A DNA stretch of 64,000 bases from Membranipora membranacea. Its lineage: Eukaryota > Bryozoa > Gymnolaemata > Cheilostomatida > Membraniporidae. The notes beneath the pieces were generated by a model. The model saw only the letters and a list, made by a program, of their open reading frames with translations, did not search any database and had not been told where the DNA came from. The stretch lies in NCBI GenBank assembly GCA_914767715.1, contig OU612072.1:25606001-25670000 (forward strand), written 5' to 3'. Both the position numbers and the translations under genes were made by a program. This document shows, piece after piece, positions 21,702 to 36,200 of this stretch (position 1 is its first letter; every line of letters starts with the position of its first letter).

Positions 21702-24700
21702 ATGGCAGACAGCGCTTGTGACAACTTAGGCGGTATCATAGCTGGTTGTGTCGGAGGTACAGCTCTACTGTGTTGTCTAATCTTTGGAATCGTTATACAC
21801 ATTCTAATACAGAGAAACAGAAAGCTCAAACTCAAATATTATGGTGAGTCTTAACTTAACGGCCTTCTCTACAACATGGAGATCAGGCAGGCTTGCCCCC
21901 TTCACAGTCCCTGGATCTAATCCCTTGTAGGGGGCAACCTATGAATAACTAATTCTATTAGATAACGAATTGTGTGGCTATGTATTTTGTCAACCACTGA
22001 TGCCTTGATTGTAGCCTTGTCACTCTCTTTGTTTTCATCCACAAAAACAAAATGAATTGGCCTCATGATTAAGCTACCTTGATTAATCTTGGCTCTATGA
22101 TGGTGTTGGCTTTGCCAAGCCTCGATACTAAACTAAGTTTAAATGAACAGGTTGGCTTTTAGAATTCATTCAAAGCTAACAAAATGGCAACTTCGAAAAT
22201 AAGAGTATGAACACAGCTTGACCCGGATATGAATGTAACATTTTTTCAGCTAGCATAAAAGTTGCTGTCTATGATAACCTATGATTTAGTGTTCCCAGAT
22301 GCGAGTAGAATAAACAACACTAATCCCAAGCACACAACATAAATAATCCAGCTATTTAAAGTTTTATTTCATGGATTAAATTCCTCTCGGTAGCAAAATA
22401 AGATGCAAATAAAAACCATTTGCATCTTCTGTCTCTGGTATCACTCTTGGGAGGAATAGATTATGTGATTTGTATGTATTATCCAACACTGCCTGCATGT
22501 GCAATGATTTCAAAAGGCTGTCAGTCGTCGCCAGTGTTCTGTCTTCGACGTGACACGGGGATAACACTCCCCAGGGAGATTGATTGTTTCTATATTTCTG
22601 ATTGTTTCATGAGGATGCAAATCAAATCGCTGACACACCTTTGGAGAAAACCTGGTGCATGGTACGGAGTTGTATGAGTAAATCGTTGCCTAATTACTTG
22701 TGGTAATTGGCGTTTGTTCTTTTGTCGGTTAAGATAATGAAGCACTGTGTTGAAATTTCTGCTGAAAAAATGGTGTCTATCTATAATATTTGGGCCTATG
22801 GAATCATCAAAATAGCTGCCTTCAACCTAATCTTAACAGAGGGTGGATACTGGATTAAGTCAATATTACACCTTTATGAAAAGTCCAGCCAAGCTAGTGT
22901 AGGTAAAAATAGTTAGAGCCAATGACTCATTCACTAACGCTGGGGAAATTCTTGACAAAAAACTAATTATTATGATCACTTCTTGATTCCTCCATAAAGC
23001 CTAATAGGTTAAATGGCCTTAAATGAAGCTGATTATCTCAGATTTCCAGTCTAGCTACTTCATTAATATGCAGATTGAGCGATTTTCTAAGGTTGTCTTT
23101 TATCAGATAAATGAATTATCCGCAGTTAATTATTATACCTAAAATATTGACCGGACCCACAGTACTGTGTCACAAAGATAGGAGGATTCCAGTCCTGGTA
23201 CAATCGATTAGTCTTCAATAATGCTGATCGTTCAATAATGGAGATTGATTGGAAATTGAATGAAATGACAGGGTCAACCGAGAGACAGCCTAAATTCAGA
23301 GTAATTTGATTTATTGAAAACTCCATGGTAATCTCCAAACAACAAAGGCTCATCACAAAAATCTGCAATTTAGCGTTTTCCAAAGTAGCTTTACAGTCCA
23401 TACAAAGAAAGGGCGCAGTGTTATTTCTTTGAGAAGACTATAAGCCACACAGTATTAACCTAGAGGACAAACCGCACCTATAGGGCAATCGGCTCATCAT
23501 ACAATATAGGATCACATTCACCATCATCTTCACTGATAACGTATACCTAGTCTGACTGAGTCAAGCATTATAATTATCTCTACCTAACATGTAATTATCA
23601 TGTTACCAAGTCTGAAATTAAAAATCTCACTAGTCGACATTGCGCTATGTTACAACATGCAAGTCTTTCAAGTAACCTTCATGTACATTATGTCATTCAC
23701 AAGGTAATTTGTTATTAAAACACAATGCTTTGGAAGAGGAACGAATCTTCAGCCATGCTGATAATACACCACTCGAGAGAAGATGCAATAAATGATACTG
23801 AAGTGGTTTTCTGATTTGAGTGAATAATAAATTGAGTGCGTTATCATTGGAACTTCCAACTCCTCGGTTATCAGGCTCTGAATCGTTTTTCCAGATATCT
23901 AGGGATCTATTCATCAGAACCCAAATTACCTCACTTAGCTGGAGCAGGATAGATTAACCTACATACCATAGATGAGACGTAGATTAAGGTATTATTGGCC
24001 TATATTTGATTAAGATATTTAGTATAATGGGGATTATAAGATCTTGAATTTGGGCATAAAATGGCAAATTAATACAGTTTTTAGAGATTGGAAAAATTGC
24101 AAGTCAGGCTCACTTTACAAAGCCTCCTTTGCCTCTATTGGACTTGGGACTTTTTGAATTTGGCAAGTTTTAAGATTGGCACTTCAAACAAGGCAGGATA
24201 TGATTATGTGACTTTCGCAGCAGCTGTCAAAACATAGAGTACCAGGGCTGTATCTCGTCAAGTTAAAAATAAAATTTTAAATGTTTCGGAGATCCCTTTC
24301 CTGAAACAGTATGTGTGTCAAACTTGGACTTGGGAGACCTGAAAAGACATAGACCTGATTATAGGTTTTGTAGTTCGAACTGTCTCCTTCAACCCTTCAG
24401 ACCCAAAATATGCTCGGTACATTGTTTGCTTCATATTCACACATTCATAAATCAACATTGTATAATTTTGCCAGCAAACCGTCAGTTATACTGATTGCTA
24501 TGAAATCAAGCCAAGATAAACAGAGGAAGTGAGTCACTTTGTAGGATTTGCTACATTTCAGTCACAAGGGTTTGATTATATGGCTGCCTGACAGCTATTC
24601 ATGGATCTGATTGGTTATTTGGGTGGAAGCGACCAATCAGACGTACACACTGGCTCCAAATTTTAAGTGGCATTGTTCGCTTTACCAGTGATAGGTCATG

Positions 24701-27700
24701 ATAAGGTCCTAAGAATTTCAGATATTACATAATAAGTTATATGTCACAACATTCCAAAACTGAAAAGTTATTTTGGTGTGATGTTAAATCACTGATGTGC
24801 AGTATATCATGTGTTGGCAATTGTGCGAGGAACGAAGACTTCTTTTTAAAATATGGGGTTACTATTTATTTGTCTTGTTTATGCCAGTTTTTAATTTGCT
24901 AAATACATTTTGTAGGATTAAGGCCCAATAATCACCATATAAAAATGTGCGAGGGAGGGTTAGGGGGACAAACTCTCCGCCTACCATGATTTTGATCATA
25001 AAAAGATCGAAACAAAAGTTTCAAGTCAAGAAAATTAAGAAGTCTTATATACATTTTTATTGCAACAACCATCATCCAAAGATGTTCTCCCTGATGTGCA
25101 AAGAAACCAAAACAAAAACAATAGAAATAAGGGAAATAAGGGAATAAAACTCAATTAAATGAAAACAGATGTTTTGACAATGCAAATTTAAATGTACGTA
25201 GAGTTGTTGATGAACGAAGATGTTGATGAAGGTCGTTAAAAGAAGAAATCACATGAATCAAAAAGTCTTTTCACTAATCGAAAGGATTTAAATATTTGCA
25301 ATGCGGTAACAGTTCTGGTGTTGATCTCTTAAAGATCATGATACCAAGTTTGATCAAACCCATTATCAGCACCCCTTTACTTCTTGGTATGCTGGAAATG
25401 GAAATTAGGTTTAATCAATTCATTTGATGTATACACCCAAATTTCTAATTGATGCTATCATGACCTTAAGTGTTGCTCATTAGACCAAATTATTGATATA
25501 TAAAACCGTTAATTTACATATTGGATTGACAGTGGTATTTCCTGCCCTTAATTGCTCAAACATTAATGGCTGTTACTTCGTTCTCAATCACAAACAACTT
25601 AAGAATTCTCTGTGTTAAGAAACTTTGCCAGAAAAGGAAAACAGATTTTCATGTGGTTGTATATTATAAATAAAATGATCGAGTGCTGGTTTTCGCCTAG
25701 GAGTTCGCCTAGGAGGTCCAATATATTTAATGACCGCTACCTCATTCTCATAATATCCCTTTGTCTGTATATTTGACAGCGAGCAAAAGAAAAATCTTCA
25801 TAGAATCAACATTCTTTGATTTGACCAAAGATGACCCTTTGGGGATATGCTAATTTTGATATCATAACATAACAGGATAAATTAGCTGTATCAGCCCTGT
25901 GATCTCTCTAATATAAAATTACTGCCTCGGATCACCAATGAAACGGAATTTGGTGTAGGATAGGATGATTGGCTAGGGCTCTCCGTCAGGCTGCAAACAA
26001 CAGATGTCTGAGCCAAGAGCGTGATCGCTGGTACTGATGGCAATGAATCATAACTGATAACAGCCCACCTTTTTTTATGGAATTTCAAAAGTTCATGAAG
26101 CCTTCAAAAAAGGTTTCCAATTTTGAACCCGATTCCAGAGATTGGCTGAAACAAATTATTCGATTAAGTATCCTTCCCTATTCTCGTCAGGTGTACAAAG
26201 CATGGTGGTAGGAGTTCACACCTACCACAGATAATGTAATTGGCATATGATACTTGTTTTTTTTTTCGGTTGTACAGTGATTTTAGGTTAGGTTCGGTAA
26301 GGTTACCAATTTTTAAACTGCTGGTTGGGTAGTGTTCCTGCCCTCAAACCACACCCACTGTGATCCCATTCGCAGCTGTTGTGCCTCAACCTTACACAAG
26401 CAGAGAGCGATGACAACCCAACCCCCAAAAAACAATCCCCGTCATCCAACACTTAGGCAACAAATAGCGTATTCAAAGGAAGCAACTCTTATAATTACCT
26501 TTAATTTTTTTGGTTACAGCCCAGTCAGTGAATGGAATAGATCGCAGACAATCAACAGTAGCCAATGTGGAGGGAGGTATACACAATACAGCCTACATGG
26601 GTGACTCACTAGATAGTAGTGATGTCATTATGATGATGGACAGCAGTAAGAAAAATGGGTCAGCTGTGAGCAATGCCAAAAATGGAAAAAATGGAGATAT
26701 GTCATCAAGTTTAAAGGTAAGGCTGGCTTCTTTTGTGCACCTTTTCAGACTCAACCTCGGTCCCTAAACTGTTTAGAGGAAGGAGGGAGGAGTAGCAGCG
26801 ACTCATTCATAATCACATCAGCAGGATACTCGGGCTATACAGAAGTGGGTGTGGACAGTTTATAATGAAGATTAGGAGACCACATCCTCCTTCGGGATTA
26901 AGTTTTGTGTCGCTTGTGTTTCCTCTATAAAGACTAAAATGGATTATATGTGTTAGTAAGCTGAGGAAATGTGCAGCTAGCTGTAATCGCTGGCGATATT
27001 AGGAATATTAACTTGCTGGTCATGGCAAGGAACAACTTAGCCCAAGATGGAAGCTCCATAAAAACACTACGGGACTCCTCGGCCTTCCCCTTCCATCTTT
27101 GAGTAAGATTATAGGTTTACCCCTAACATGGGCGGATATAGATATAGAGCTAGGCTATATAGATCACAGCTAAGATTATAGAATTATAGCTATAGACCAG
27201 AATATTCGGATATGGATATAAAACTATAAAGATCAACTCTTCACCGTGCAAAATGTAGAATAGTAGATGGAACTATATTTTTAATCGTAATTAATTGACA
27301 CTGTGTTCTGTGGGGGTGGGATGGTTGTTGGTAACTTAACTTTACATCATATTCTGCTTTGTACAATGACTCACTTAGCCATATAAATCATCTTTCACTT
27401 TTACCCGTTTCTCTTCTCATACTTTCGTTTGTGTTATTGTGTGACATGGTAACCAGCCTAGAGATCATTTGTATGGAATGCAATAATTTTATCGTCACAA
27501 ACACTGAGCTGCTATTAATCATCAACATTAGTGGTTACAGCAGTACCTGGTGTTCAGTCACTCTCGCTCTGGTTAACTGCCACGGTTGGGATTAGAGAGT
27601 GGATCGTAACCTCTACTTCCCCTTTCGCAAACTAAATAAGAGATAACAAAACTAAAAATTTAAGATATTAATATCACAATTTTATTAATATACCATCGTA

Positions 27701-30700
27701 TTCATCTCATTGACATTCAAACCAGACGTAACATCCCAATGCCCGAGTATTGGACACCCAAGGTGATGCTGCCCCCTCTCATGAAGCCTATATCCACCAC
27801 TGATAGCTGTAATATTTGTGTAATATTTATCATAGCACCATTATTCTGCGTCATACTGTGGTTATTTTGTTGCAAGACCATCACAAGTGAAACGCTTTTG
27901 AAGTTTACCTCGGTTACGCAAGGTTGCAAACTTTGTTTTTTTTTGTGGTGTAGTCTATCCAGGAATTTAACTCGGTCTTTCCGATGGGTTATAACAAAAA
28001 TCAGTCAACACTTTCAGAGTTTCTATCTATTTATGGGGGAATATACGTTTGCTAAAATGTACAGCTGGTTTATGCAATTGACCAAAAGTTGAGCAATCGG
28101 GGAAATTTAATAATTTCACTTCACCTTGCTCACTGTTCTGTTCGGTACTATTTCCTTACCAAACTAAACCTGGACTGACTCATTTCAGTCCACCTGTATT
28201 GGATTTCTTGATGAAATCCATCTTCAGTTCACTGCGAACACTGCTCCATCCTGCCTACAATCAGAGAGCAAATTGAAGCGGATGTTGCAGCCTCCCAAAA
28301 ACTATCTTGCCGCCCATGTTTTTGGGTGTGGCAAGTGATATGGCCTTGAGATTTCAATCAGCAATTTATCCAACAACATTACTCCACCAAGTGACTTTGA
28401 CCTGCAATTCAATAGGGGTTAATGTCAATATTGTATGAATTACCGTTGATATGATATATCCAGGAATTAAAAAATGAGTTGCATCGCAAGACATTACTGT
28501 GCAAAAGGCCAATCGGTAATACTGTGTGGGGAGAGGAGTTGATGGTGATCCCCAATCAGCTACTAGAACTCATACTCCCCATACTCAACCTGAGGACCGC
28601 TGACACTACCTCCTTACTTGACCTTGAAGCTTGCTGTTTTCATTTTTCTAATGTTGCTCGTATTCACTTACTGGGTTCAGACTCAGAATCAGGTGGAATC
28701 AGGTGGTTAGAAAACAGACTGTACCATATTTTCTACCAGATTCTAAGTCTGAGCACAGAGACTTATATCTTACTAATCCTAATCCATTACTCAATCTGTA
28801 GGGCTCTTCTGGTATTGGGTCCGATGTGGGAGTTTCACCAAATTCTTCTACTTCTGACGATCAAAGTAAAGGCAGACGCTTCTTTAATTCATTACGACGA
28901 CGCCATCGTAATAACTCAGCAACTCTTAACAGACAAATCCAGGTGACTGCAGAGATAATAGTTCATCTCGATAAGGGCATGATCACTCATATCCAACTGT
29001 AACTATGGAATTCCCTAGGACATCTAAGAGCCTGACCAGATCTCCTTCTGAATTCATTATGGGATACATTGTATTAACAGTTATAATTTTGCTACATTTC
29101 TAACCAATAACTTTCTCAATAACATTTTGTTCTCATTGTTTCTTGCTCGTTTAATACTTTCATTAACATTCTGTCAATTTGTGTGATCATCAAGCATGAG
29201 AAAAAGAGCGTGATATAAAGCACAGTTAATTATTGTTCTCTGGTATTTCCATTACCACTATTTGACTCGAAACCAGCTGACACAATAATCTTGGTTAAGG
29301 CAGAACGAAACCATGACGATCTTCATACAAAATAATGCCAAGTAGGAAGTTCAGAGAAACCAGTTATAATCAGTGAAGGTTGTTTTCTCAGCCGGGTAGG
29401 CTTTCATGGCATGCCAGTGGGGAAATGAACTTAGACTCAGTACGCTCCACAGTTACCTATTATCAATACATGCTCTGACAACTCTCAATAATCTCTGTCT
29501 CTTTTCCTTTGCTGCAGGATTTGGAATGTGTGGAAGCTGAGCTGATAGGTAAGAATGTCTCAGGGCTGGGATTTGATGTGAAGGGAAATCCCAGAGACGG
29601 TATATCTATAAGTAATATCCATGATAGAGGAGCTGCTAGGGAGAACAGTCTCATCAATGTCGGTAAGTTTGTGAGTACAGTGATATGTAGCACAAAAAAC
29701 GCGGAACGAAGGAATGTCTGTTTTATGTATCATATTCTTGGTGTCCATATCAATTAACTACCGCACACACAACGGTTAAGAATCAAAAAGGATATGTTAG
29801 TTATTGTCAGTCAGTGTGTGATCGTGTTGATCTATAGCTTTGACAAGCTTGAAAGAATGTATATGTCCCTTTTTCTGAACAATTTATAAGCTCGTCCATA
29901 TGGATACCTGGACAAACCTGCGGTTCTCTGTTTGCTCACAAGTATAAAAAGGAATACTTTATAACTTCCTTATTATTTGAACAGTATTCCTTGTCTCTCT
30001 TAACAGGTGACAAAGTTCTAAGCTTGGCTATCTCCTTTGATCACATGGTGTATGAGGACGCCCTAACACTCCTGAGTTACGCCTCACCATATCCAATCAC
30101 ATTACTCGTAAGTATACAGATTACTCAATCACATCACTTGTCACAACATTGCTAAAGTCTGGTACAATCCTAAAACAGTTCTCACATCTATCTATGTATT
30201 CCTCTCACAGTCCATTCAGCTGGATTCTTGTGAGACAGAACTAAAGAGATTCAGCACGCTTGGTTTCTGGCTTGCATGAGTGAAAGGTTCATACTACTAG
30301 AGGATCGGGTATACCCTGGTTGCCAAAACCCGGACTTTAGGGGGAATATCTCCTGCACATTGAATGCAACTTATTTTGTAACTCATCAGCTAAACAAAAT
30401 TGCACCCACACTTTGAATCTGATGCCAGCTACAACAGGATGGGCTTTACCAGTAAAGAAGCAAGTTTTGAAGTAGTCCCTTTCGCCTAACATACATATCT
30501 CCAACTTTTTATCCAAAACTTTATTCGAACCTAGCCCGTCTTGACAGGTTTTGTTGTGGGGTTTGTCCCCTCCCCACAACCAAGCTTGTCAAGACAGGCT
30601 AATTCAAACCATGATTAGCCGCACTATCTCATGTATATCAATATTATTTCAGCTTGGTAAGAAAAGAAAGGCCAACCGAAAAGGAAGCAAAAAGGGCAGA

Positions 30701-31774
30701 CTCTCCACTCCTAAATCTAACAAGAACTCCAATTCTCAGATGGACCTGGATATACCTGCTGATATTGTATTCGATAAAGTTGACAGCCAATCAGATGTAA
30801 ACAGTGAGTCACATGGGAAACGTGATGACCAATCAGAGGACGGTTCACATAATGATGAGATGGCTGAAGATCAAGGCATTGGTGATGATGAGATTTCTTA
30901 TGGTCGTAATGATATGAACGTGAGTAGTGAGAAAATGGTATCTTTCATTCCATAGTTATACCAACTCAGGAAGAGCTCATACTCACGTTAATAATCATCT
31001 CATTAGGTTTAGTCTTATAACGACTTGAAACTTGCTCCATTTCCGTTAAGAAATTTGTCAAATGGTTTATTTATTTCTACAGCAAGACTATCAGTGCAAT
31101 TATATATAACACCTAAGTCAGAGTATTATCTATCTTGTAGGATAATGAAGATGATGACGATACAAGAAGGCGGGCTCCTACCCACCTGCCCAAAACTATC
31201 ATAGATCTAGTGGAGTCCAAGAAATCAGGCCAGCAAGCCGTAGAAACTATTGAAGATCACACAAGAGACAAGGTTTGTCTGAAAAAAGAGTTCTCTTACA
31301 CCATTACTCTGTTATGATATGTTCTGATTTGAGCTTGTACCTGGGAAGTCTTTAAGTTTGGGGGTTTTTTGTATAAAATGTGCAGCTTATGTACGCACTA
31401 TGGATCCCAGCACCTGTGCTCCACAGGGGATTACTCTCCAGCTTATGTACGCACTATGGATCCCAGCACCTGTGCTCCACAGGGGATTATTCTCCAGCTC
31501 AAAAATTTGGACTGTAAACAGCGAGTTAAGAGGTGACAATCTCATAACTCCCTGTTGTCATAAGCTCTTCGTTATTGTAGTTGTGTTACCTTGTATGCAA
31601 ATCAGACAACTCCTACTCCAGATCAATTATGATTATCAATAATGTTTCCAGGTGATAACACCGGATACTCCAGACGGCAATAAAAGTTTCTCCCTATCGT
31701 TTGGAGCTCAGTCCGCCCTGGACAGAATACTGAGCGGTGATGAGCTCAGTGATGACGAAGAGGATAAAAATTAA
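21702..31774 (+). CDS. Single-pass membrane protein with cytoplasmic PDZ domain
   Basis: Coding exons: 21702-21843, 26520-26716, 28464-28523 (3' end uncertain), 28802-28942, 29518-29662, 30007-30107, 30653-30919, 31141-31272, 31652-31774; about 435 residues. A transmembrane segment (GGIIAGCVGGTALLCCLIFGIVIHILI) starts ten residues from the N-terminus and is followed by RNRKLKLK, so the body is cytoplasmic. After a Ser/Asn-rich stretch and a basic RRFFNSLRRRHRN patch, a PDZ domain spans two exons: LGFDV carboxylate-binding loop, GISISNI, AARENSLINVGDKVLSL, YEDALTLL. The tail is very acidic with a Lys-rich patch KKRKANRK and ends DDEEDKN. It probably gathers partners bearing C-terminal PDZ ligands at a membrane; closest recognised resemblance is to AHNAK/periaxin-type PDZ domains, low certainty. 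Exon 3 is phase 0-0 and could be skipped. Intron 1 is 4.7 kb. Confidence 0.8.
21844..26519. other. Large intron 1 of the PDZ gene, no recognised content
   Basis: 4.7 kb of AT-rich DNA with only short spurious open frames. A small TCTGATTGGT...ACCAATCAGA hairpin lies at about 24607-24641. The length is unusual for this window and could host regulatory elements, but none can be named. Confidence 0.4.
30532..30601. mobile_element. 70-bp foldback element with near-identical flanking direct repeats
   Basis: Arms of 30 bp (30532-30561 and 30572-30601; outer ends TAGCC(C/T)GTCTTGACA) pair with a loop of about ten bases. The flanks are ATTCGAACC on the left and ATTCAAACC on the right, a likely 9-bp target duplication with one change. 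It lies in intron 6 of the PDZ gene. The structure also resembles a pre-miRNA-sized hairpin. Confidence 0.6.
31383..31494. repeat. 56-bp tandem duplication (two copies, one mismatch)
   Basis: The unit beginning CAGCTTATGTACGCACTATG at 31383-31438 is repeated at 31439-31494 with a single C/T difference, in an intron of the PDZ gene. Near-identity implies a recent event. Confidence 0.92.
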
Positions 31775-32880
31775 AGTGCATTTGGAGGCGATCACTTGAA
31801 AATCCTCATGTGGAGACGATCGCTAGAAAATCTAGTACTCTACGAGAAACCAATATTTTTCCCGCATCTGTGTGCGCAGACTCTGAGCTGAAATCATACC
31901 AAGAAAACCTTCTGTGCACACAGACCGATGAACTTTGGTTGGAATTGAGTGTAGGCTCCAAATAGAGATGAAGATATTGTAAGTCCAAACTATGTACAAA
32001 ATGGCTTGGCTGAAAAAGTCAAAAAGACTGTCTTCTAAGAGACAGTGACCCGATTGTCCAATGACAATCAAGTTTTCAGTCAGTCCCATGTTGAATTTGC
32101 TCATCACAGAGACTTGATATTGCACAATTATGTTGGATGCAGAGTGAAAGTAGAGTAAAAGTCAGGTTCGGAATGTGGATAACCCCAATATATTTCAGCA
32201 ATTTCAGCAATTGATAGGCGCTACTCACTAGTATAAAATATTTCGGTCTGGTTCAGCATCATATTTTGTGTGCAAATTATTTGTAATGATTCATGATTTT
32301 ACTGTTTATTTCTGCTTCTTTAAATGTATGTATCACTTGCAACCCATTTCAAGGTGCTGGGAGGTGTTGTGGGGACCTTAGGCTATGGCTGAGGCCAAGG
32401 AGTATAAATAATGGGGCCTATGGCTAAGGAGTATTAATAATGGTTGTGTTCTCGTTAATATTTAATTTTTATTCCACAATCCATATTTATTGTTAAATAT
32501 ATAAGTTTCGACAGCGAAGGCGTTATGCCAAGAGGATAGAGGATTTTTATGAGTAATAAGCCGTTTAGACCAGAGCACAGTTGATTTACAGCATACTATA
32601 TATTAATATGCAAGCTTGGTTCTAAATATTGAAGGCACACACATATTGTGAGAGCGGAATTTTATAAACAGCCATTGTTTGCCGGTTGATGAATGCCAAC
32701 TAAGGCAAACAATATCAAATTTGTCAGCAAATTTTCGGTTACTCAAACTATAAGAAATTTGATAGTTTTGCATTTCTGTGTTTGTTGTTGGAGGTATTAT
32801 TTATTTTTGCTAAATGATAATAATTTGTACAGTTTCAATTATTATGCAAAATAAAGGATTATAAAAATTTAATTGGCATT
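31775..32880 (+). other. 3' UTR of the PDZ gene
   Basis: About 1.1 kb without exons. AATAAA occurs near 32851 (GCAAAATAAAGG), giving a plausible cleavage site near 32870. The next gene is convergent and its own poly(A) signal lies only ~240 bases further on. Confidence 0.55.
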
Positions 32881-33084
32881 ACATTATTCACTGTTCGTAT
32901 AGCACCTTCTAAACACAAAATCAACAATGCATTTCATGGAATGTCTGAACTGTTATTTGAGCGTACTAAAGCCTACATATTTTGTCATAGTTTGAGATTG
33001 GAGAAGGCTTTTCAAAAATAAAAAACCTACATGATGAATATCCTCAGACAGCAAAGGGACAAAAATAACACAAGCTAAAAAATA

Positions 33085-33100
33085 TATTAGTTTGTGCCTT
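33085..33100 (-). terminator. Poly(A) signal of the 698-residue membrane-protein gene
   Basis: On the minus strand GTGAATAAAAGGCAC reads AATAAA about 160 bases after the stop at 33255. The opposing PDZ gene ends about 200 bases away, so the two genes are tail to tail. Confidence 0.55.
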
Positions 33101-33254
33101 TTATTCACTAGCAACAATACGTTTCAACGAGTTACAATCAGAGAGTTATGACTGGTTTACACACTCAGAGCGAGATGCATTGTGGGATACTTTGAATAGT
33201 TGAGAGTTATCTGATCTCTTAGGCTATAGTGTAAGTATAATAGAGGTCTATGGT

Positions 33255-36200
33255 TTAGCTCGAGTTCTCATAGATTCTTGGTGAGAAGCTCATACTAAGA
33301 TTGGGGAGATTTCCACCCTTAACCTTATTAACTACGAATATAACCAATACTCCGATAGCTGCTCCGACTACGAGGAAGGCTATGGCGATACCAGCAGCAG
33401 CTCCTGAATAACAAGAAGATTAGGTCATCAGGGTTCGAGGGAAAAGAATGAGAGCAGCTCAATAACCAGGTAGTGAAAGGCACCAACGTTGTTCAAAAAT
33501 TTACCACTTGCCATATCCGAGAGAATGGGCAGGGAAGTAGTGGTTGTCAGATAGGTGAGGATGCAATTTTTCCTACAATTTGATTTGAGAGTTTGTAAGT
33601 AGGTCCAGTTGACTTTAATAGGATAGGAATCCAACGTCAGCAACACTCATGTGGCCTGGCGCTGCAACCGCTTTAGCCACCACTTACAAATACTCAAGTA
33701 ACTAACCTGCGTCAAGCTGAACTTCTTTTACAGTGACAGTTTTAGTAATTGTCTTTCCTCCATGTTCAACTGATCCCTTAATGGCTGTCACAGATTGTAC
33801 CTACAACATAAACAAACAATGCTACTGTATCAGGAATATTCATTATTTTGTTAATATGATGACTAGGTCTTGACTCAACTAGGCTCTGTTCAGCAACTAT
33901 GCAAATTGTTTTTTTTCCAATTATAAAGATTTACCCACAATGCAACACAAAAGTAAAACAGTCTTGCTGATCACGGAATATTTGCCAGTGAATTCTATTC
34001 TGGGTAGAGATTGTTATAAAAGATGTTGCTGATGAATGGGTACTCCTCTTACATGCTCAAACTGAATTTAGTGCTAACAAACCATGAAATTGGATTGAGA
34101 TGAATGCACATGTGAAAAATTGTATCAATAGCATGTAATCATAGCAACTTGAAAATCAATTTTTAGCGAGTCAAATATCTTTATATTCTCACGTTGGTCT
34201 TGCTGTTGCTGTTTATATCCAGTCCTCCGACTTCTACTATAAACTTTCCCTGATCGACAGCGGCCTTGAGAAGCGCGACGGCGTCAGCAGTGGGGTTCAG
34301 GTAGTTAGTCGGTATCTGATCATTAGTGCTGCCAGCCATTGTGGGAGGGTCAATGATCTTAAACTGAACAATGATGTCATCATTGTTATCGGCTGCAAAC
34401 CACTGTAAGAGGAATGGAATTAAATTATAAACTGAAGGTTAGAACAAAGGATGCTTATCGGTAGTGGAGTATATTATGGAAAGATCTAAGGTGGACTGCT
34501 ACATTGGTGTGCTGGCCCATAAAACCAACAAGCTTTAGGCAGTAATGTGGTATTCCCTATCTTGCAAAAAACTAGATGGGCTATGAGAACTTTTGTGTAT
34601 CCTGTGTCATTATGTACTGATCATGCTGGTCATTTGACACAATAGCGTGTGTAGTACACACTGCATTCAATAGTAGTAGTGAGCTAAATTCAATCCAGTA
34701 TACAATCAGGTGTAGGTATATGATAGCAAACTTTGAAAACATGAAAAAATGTCTGTCATTCCTTGAAAATATAGAAGGAATACTATTGGTTAGTACAAAC
34801 ATATATAGAGTTATACACACAGGGAAAGTGACAGATGACTCCTGATATATACATACCTCTAGTCCAGACACTCTGATAGGTGAGATATCAAGATAGCCCA
34901 GGATATCCACCAACAGCCAGTAGGTAAACTCTTTCCTGTGAGTCTCCATTGTGTCTTTCTGCAAACAAGAATATGTAATTTTTGTAATTGGATAGAATAT
35001 CCCAATAAAAGCTAAATCCTACACTGTTTTTCATCACGTAATGTATCATGTATCCGCATTCCAACTTGGTGGTTACAAAACAGAAGATTCCAAAGAGCTA
35101 TTGAACATGTCAATCAGACCAATTCCATTTATTTTTTGTCATTTCAATACATTTGTAAAAAATGAAAATTCCCAAATAAGAAACACCTTCACAAGATATT
35201 TGAAATCCTCGACCAATATTGTAATTTTACGTCGATGGTTAGCTTGAGAATCCCAAGTTGTTTCAAATGGGCACTACCACGTCACCCCTCTAAGACAACT
35301 ATACCATTCAAGATATTTGTCAGCGTATTCACGGTATACAGTTACGGGCACTACCACTGCACCCAAGCAATGCAATGCAGGAACCGGAGCTTTCTGATCA
35401 GTGTTTTTGTTTTGTAGTTACCTTGTCACCGGGAAGTCTGAAGTGTACATTAGTCTTCTGATCATCAGGGAAGCATTCCTTCACATCGTAAGTCCATGAG
35501 TCAGGCTCGCTCTCATCAAAGTTAAATATGTTATATGTCATCTCATAGTTTATCGCCTACAAATAATAGAGAATAGGCCATTATGAAAAACAATAAAAAT
35601 GGTAAAGACTAGTCGTAGATCTTAGACTAGTTAGGAGCAACTTACTTCACCTGATGAGTAGTACAAGACCTTGGTCTAAAAACTAAGTCTTGGCACTTTC
35701 TAACCCAGTTATATGTCATCTCATAGTTTATAGCCTACGAAAGATCGAGAATAAACGATTGTGAATGGCAAAAAAATGTTTAAGACTAAGGCAGGCTAGT
35801 CATAGATCTCAGACTAATTTAGGGGTATTTGTATTGATGTGCCGCCTACTCCGCCTGATAAGTAGTAAAAAACTTAAGTCTTAAAACTAAGTCTTGGCAC
35901 GTAGCCAATACTTTCTTAAAATTTGCTTTTCAACTAGTTATAACCAGGTAAAATGAAGGAAGTTGGAAGGAAATGGCACAACTTTTTTAACAACAATGTT
36001 AGGGTCTGAGTGCAATAATGTACCATAAGATTAGCACGCTACACCTTATTGATGTCAGGGAGAAGGCTCCTAGCTTGAACCTGTTATTTGGAACTGTGAT
36101 TCTATTGCTCTCAAATCCCTCTATCCAAAACCTCACAACTCAGGCATGTGGAGCAAATACTGGAAGATTCTGTTGCAAAAAGGATAATCAAAGAATGGTG

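Noticed and set aside
27739-28092. 117-codon open frame (+) with a hydrophobic stretch
   Set aside because: Lies in intron 2 of the PDZ gene; no splice context in phase and no family similarity.
28479-28946. 155-codon open frame (+) in the PDZ gene
   Set aside because: It runs from exon 3 through an intron into exon 4 in a different frame from the spliced product. Exon 4 in phase (GSSGIGSDVG...) leads directly to the PDZ exon.
34581-34964. 127-codon open frame (-)
   Set aside because: Only its first third (34857-34958) is exon 12 of the 698-residue protein; the rest is intron read-through after the donor at 34856.
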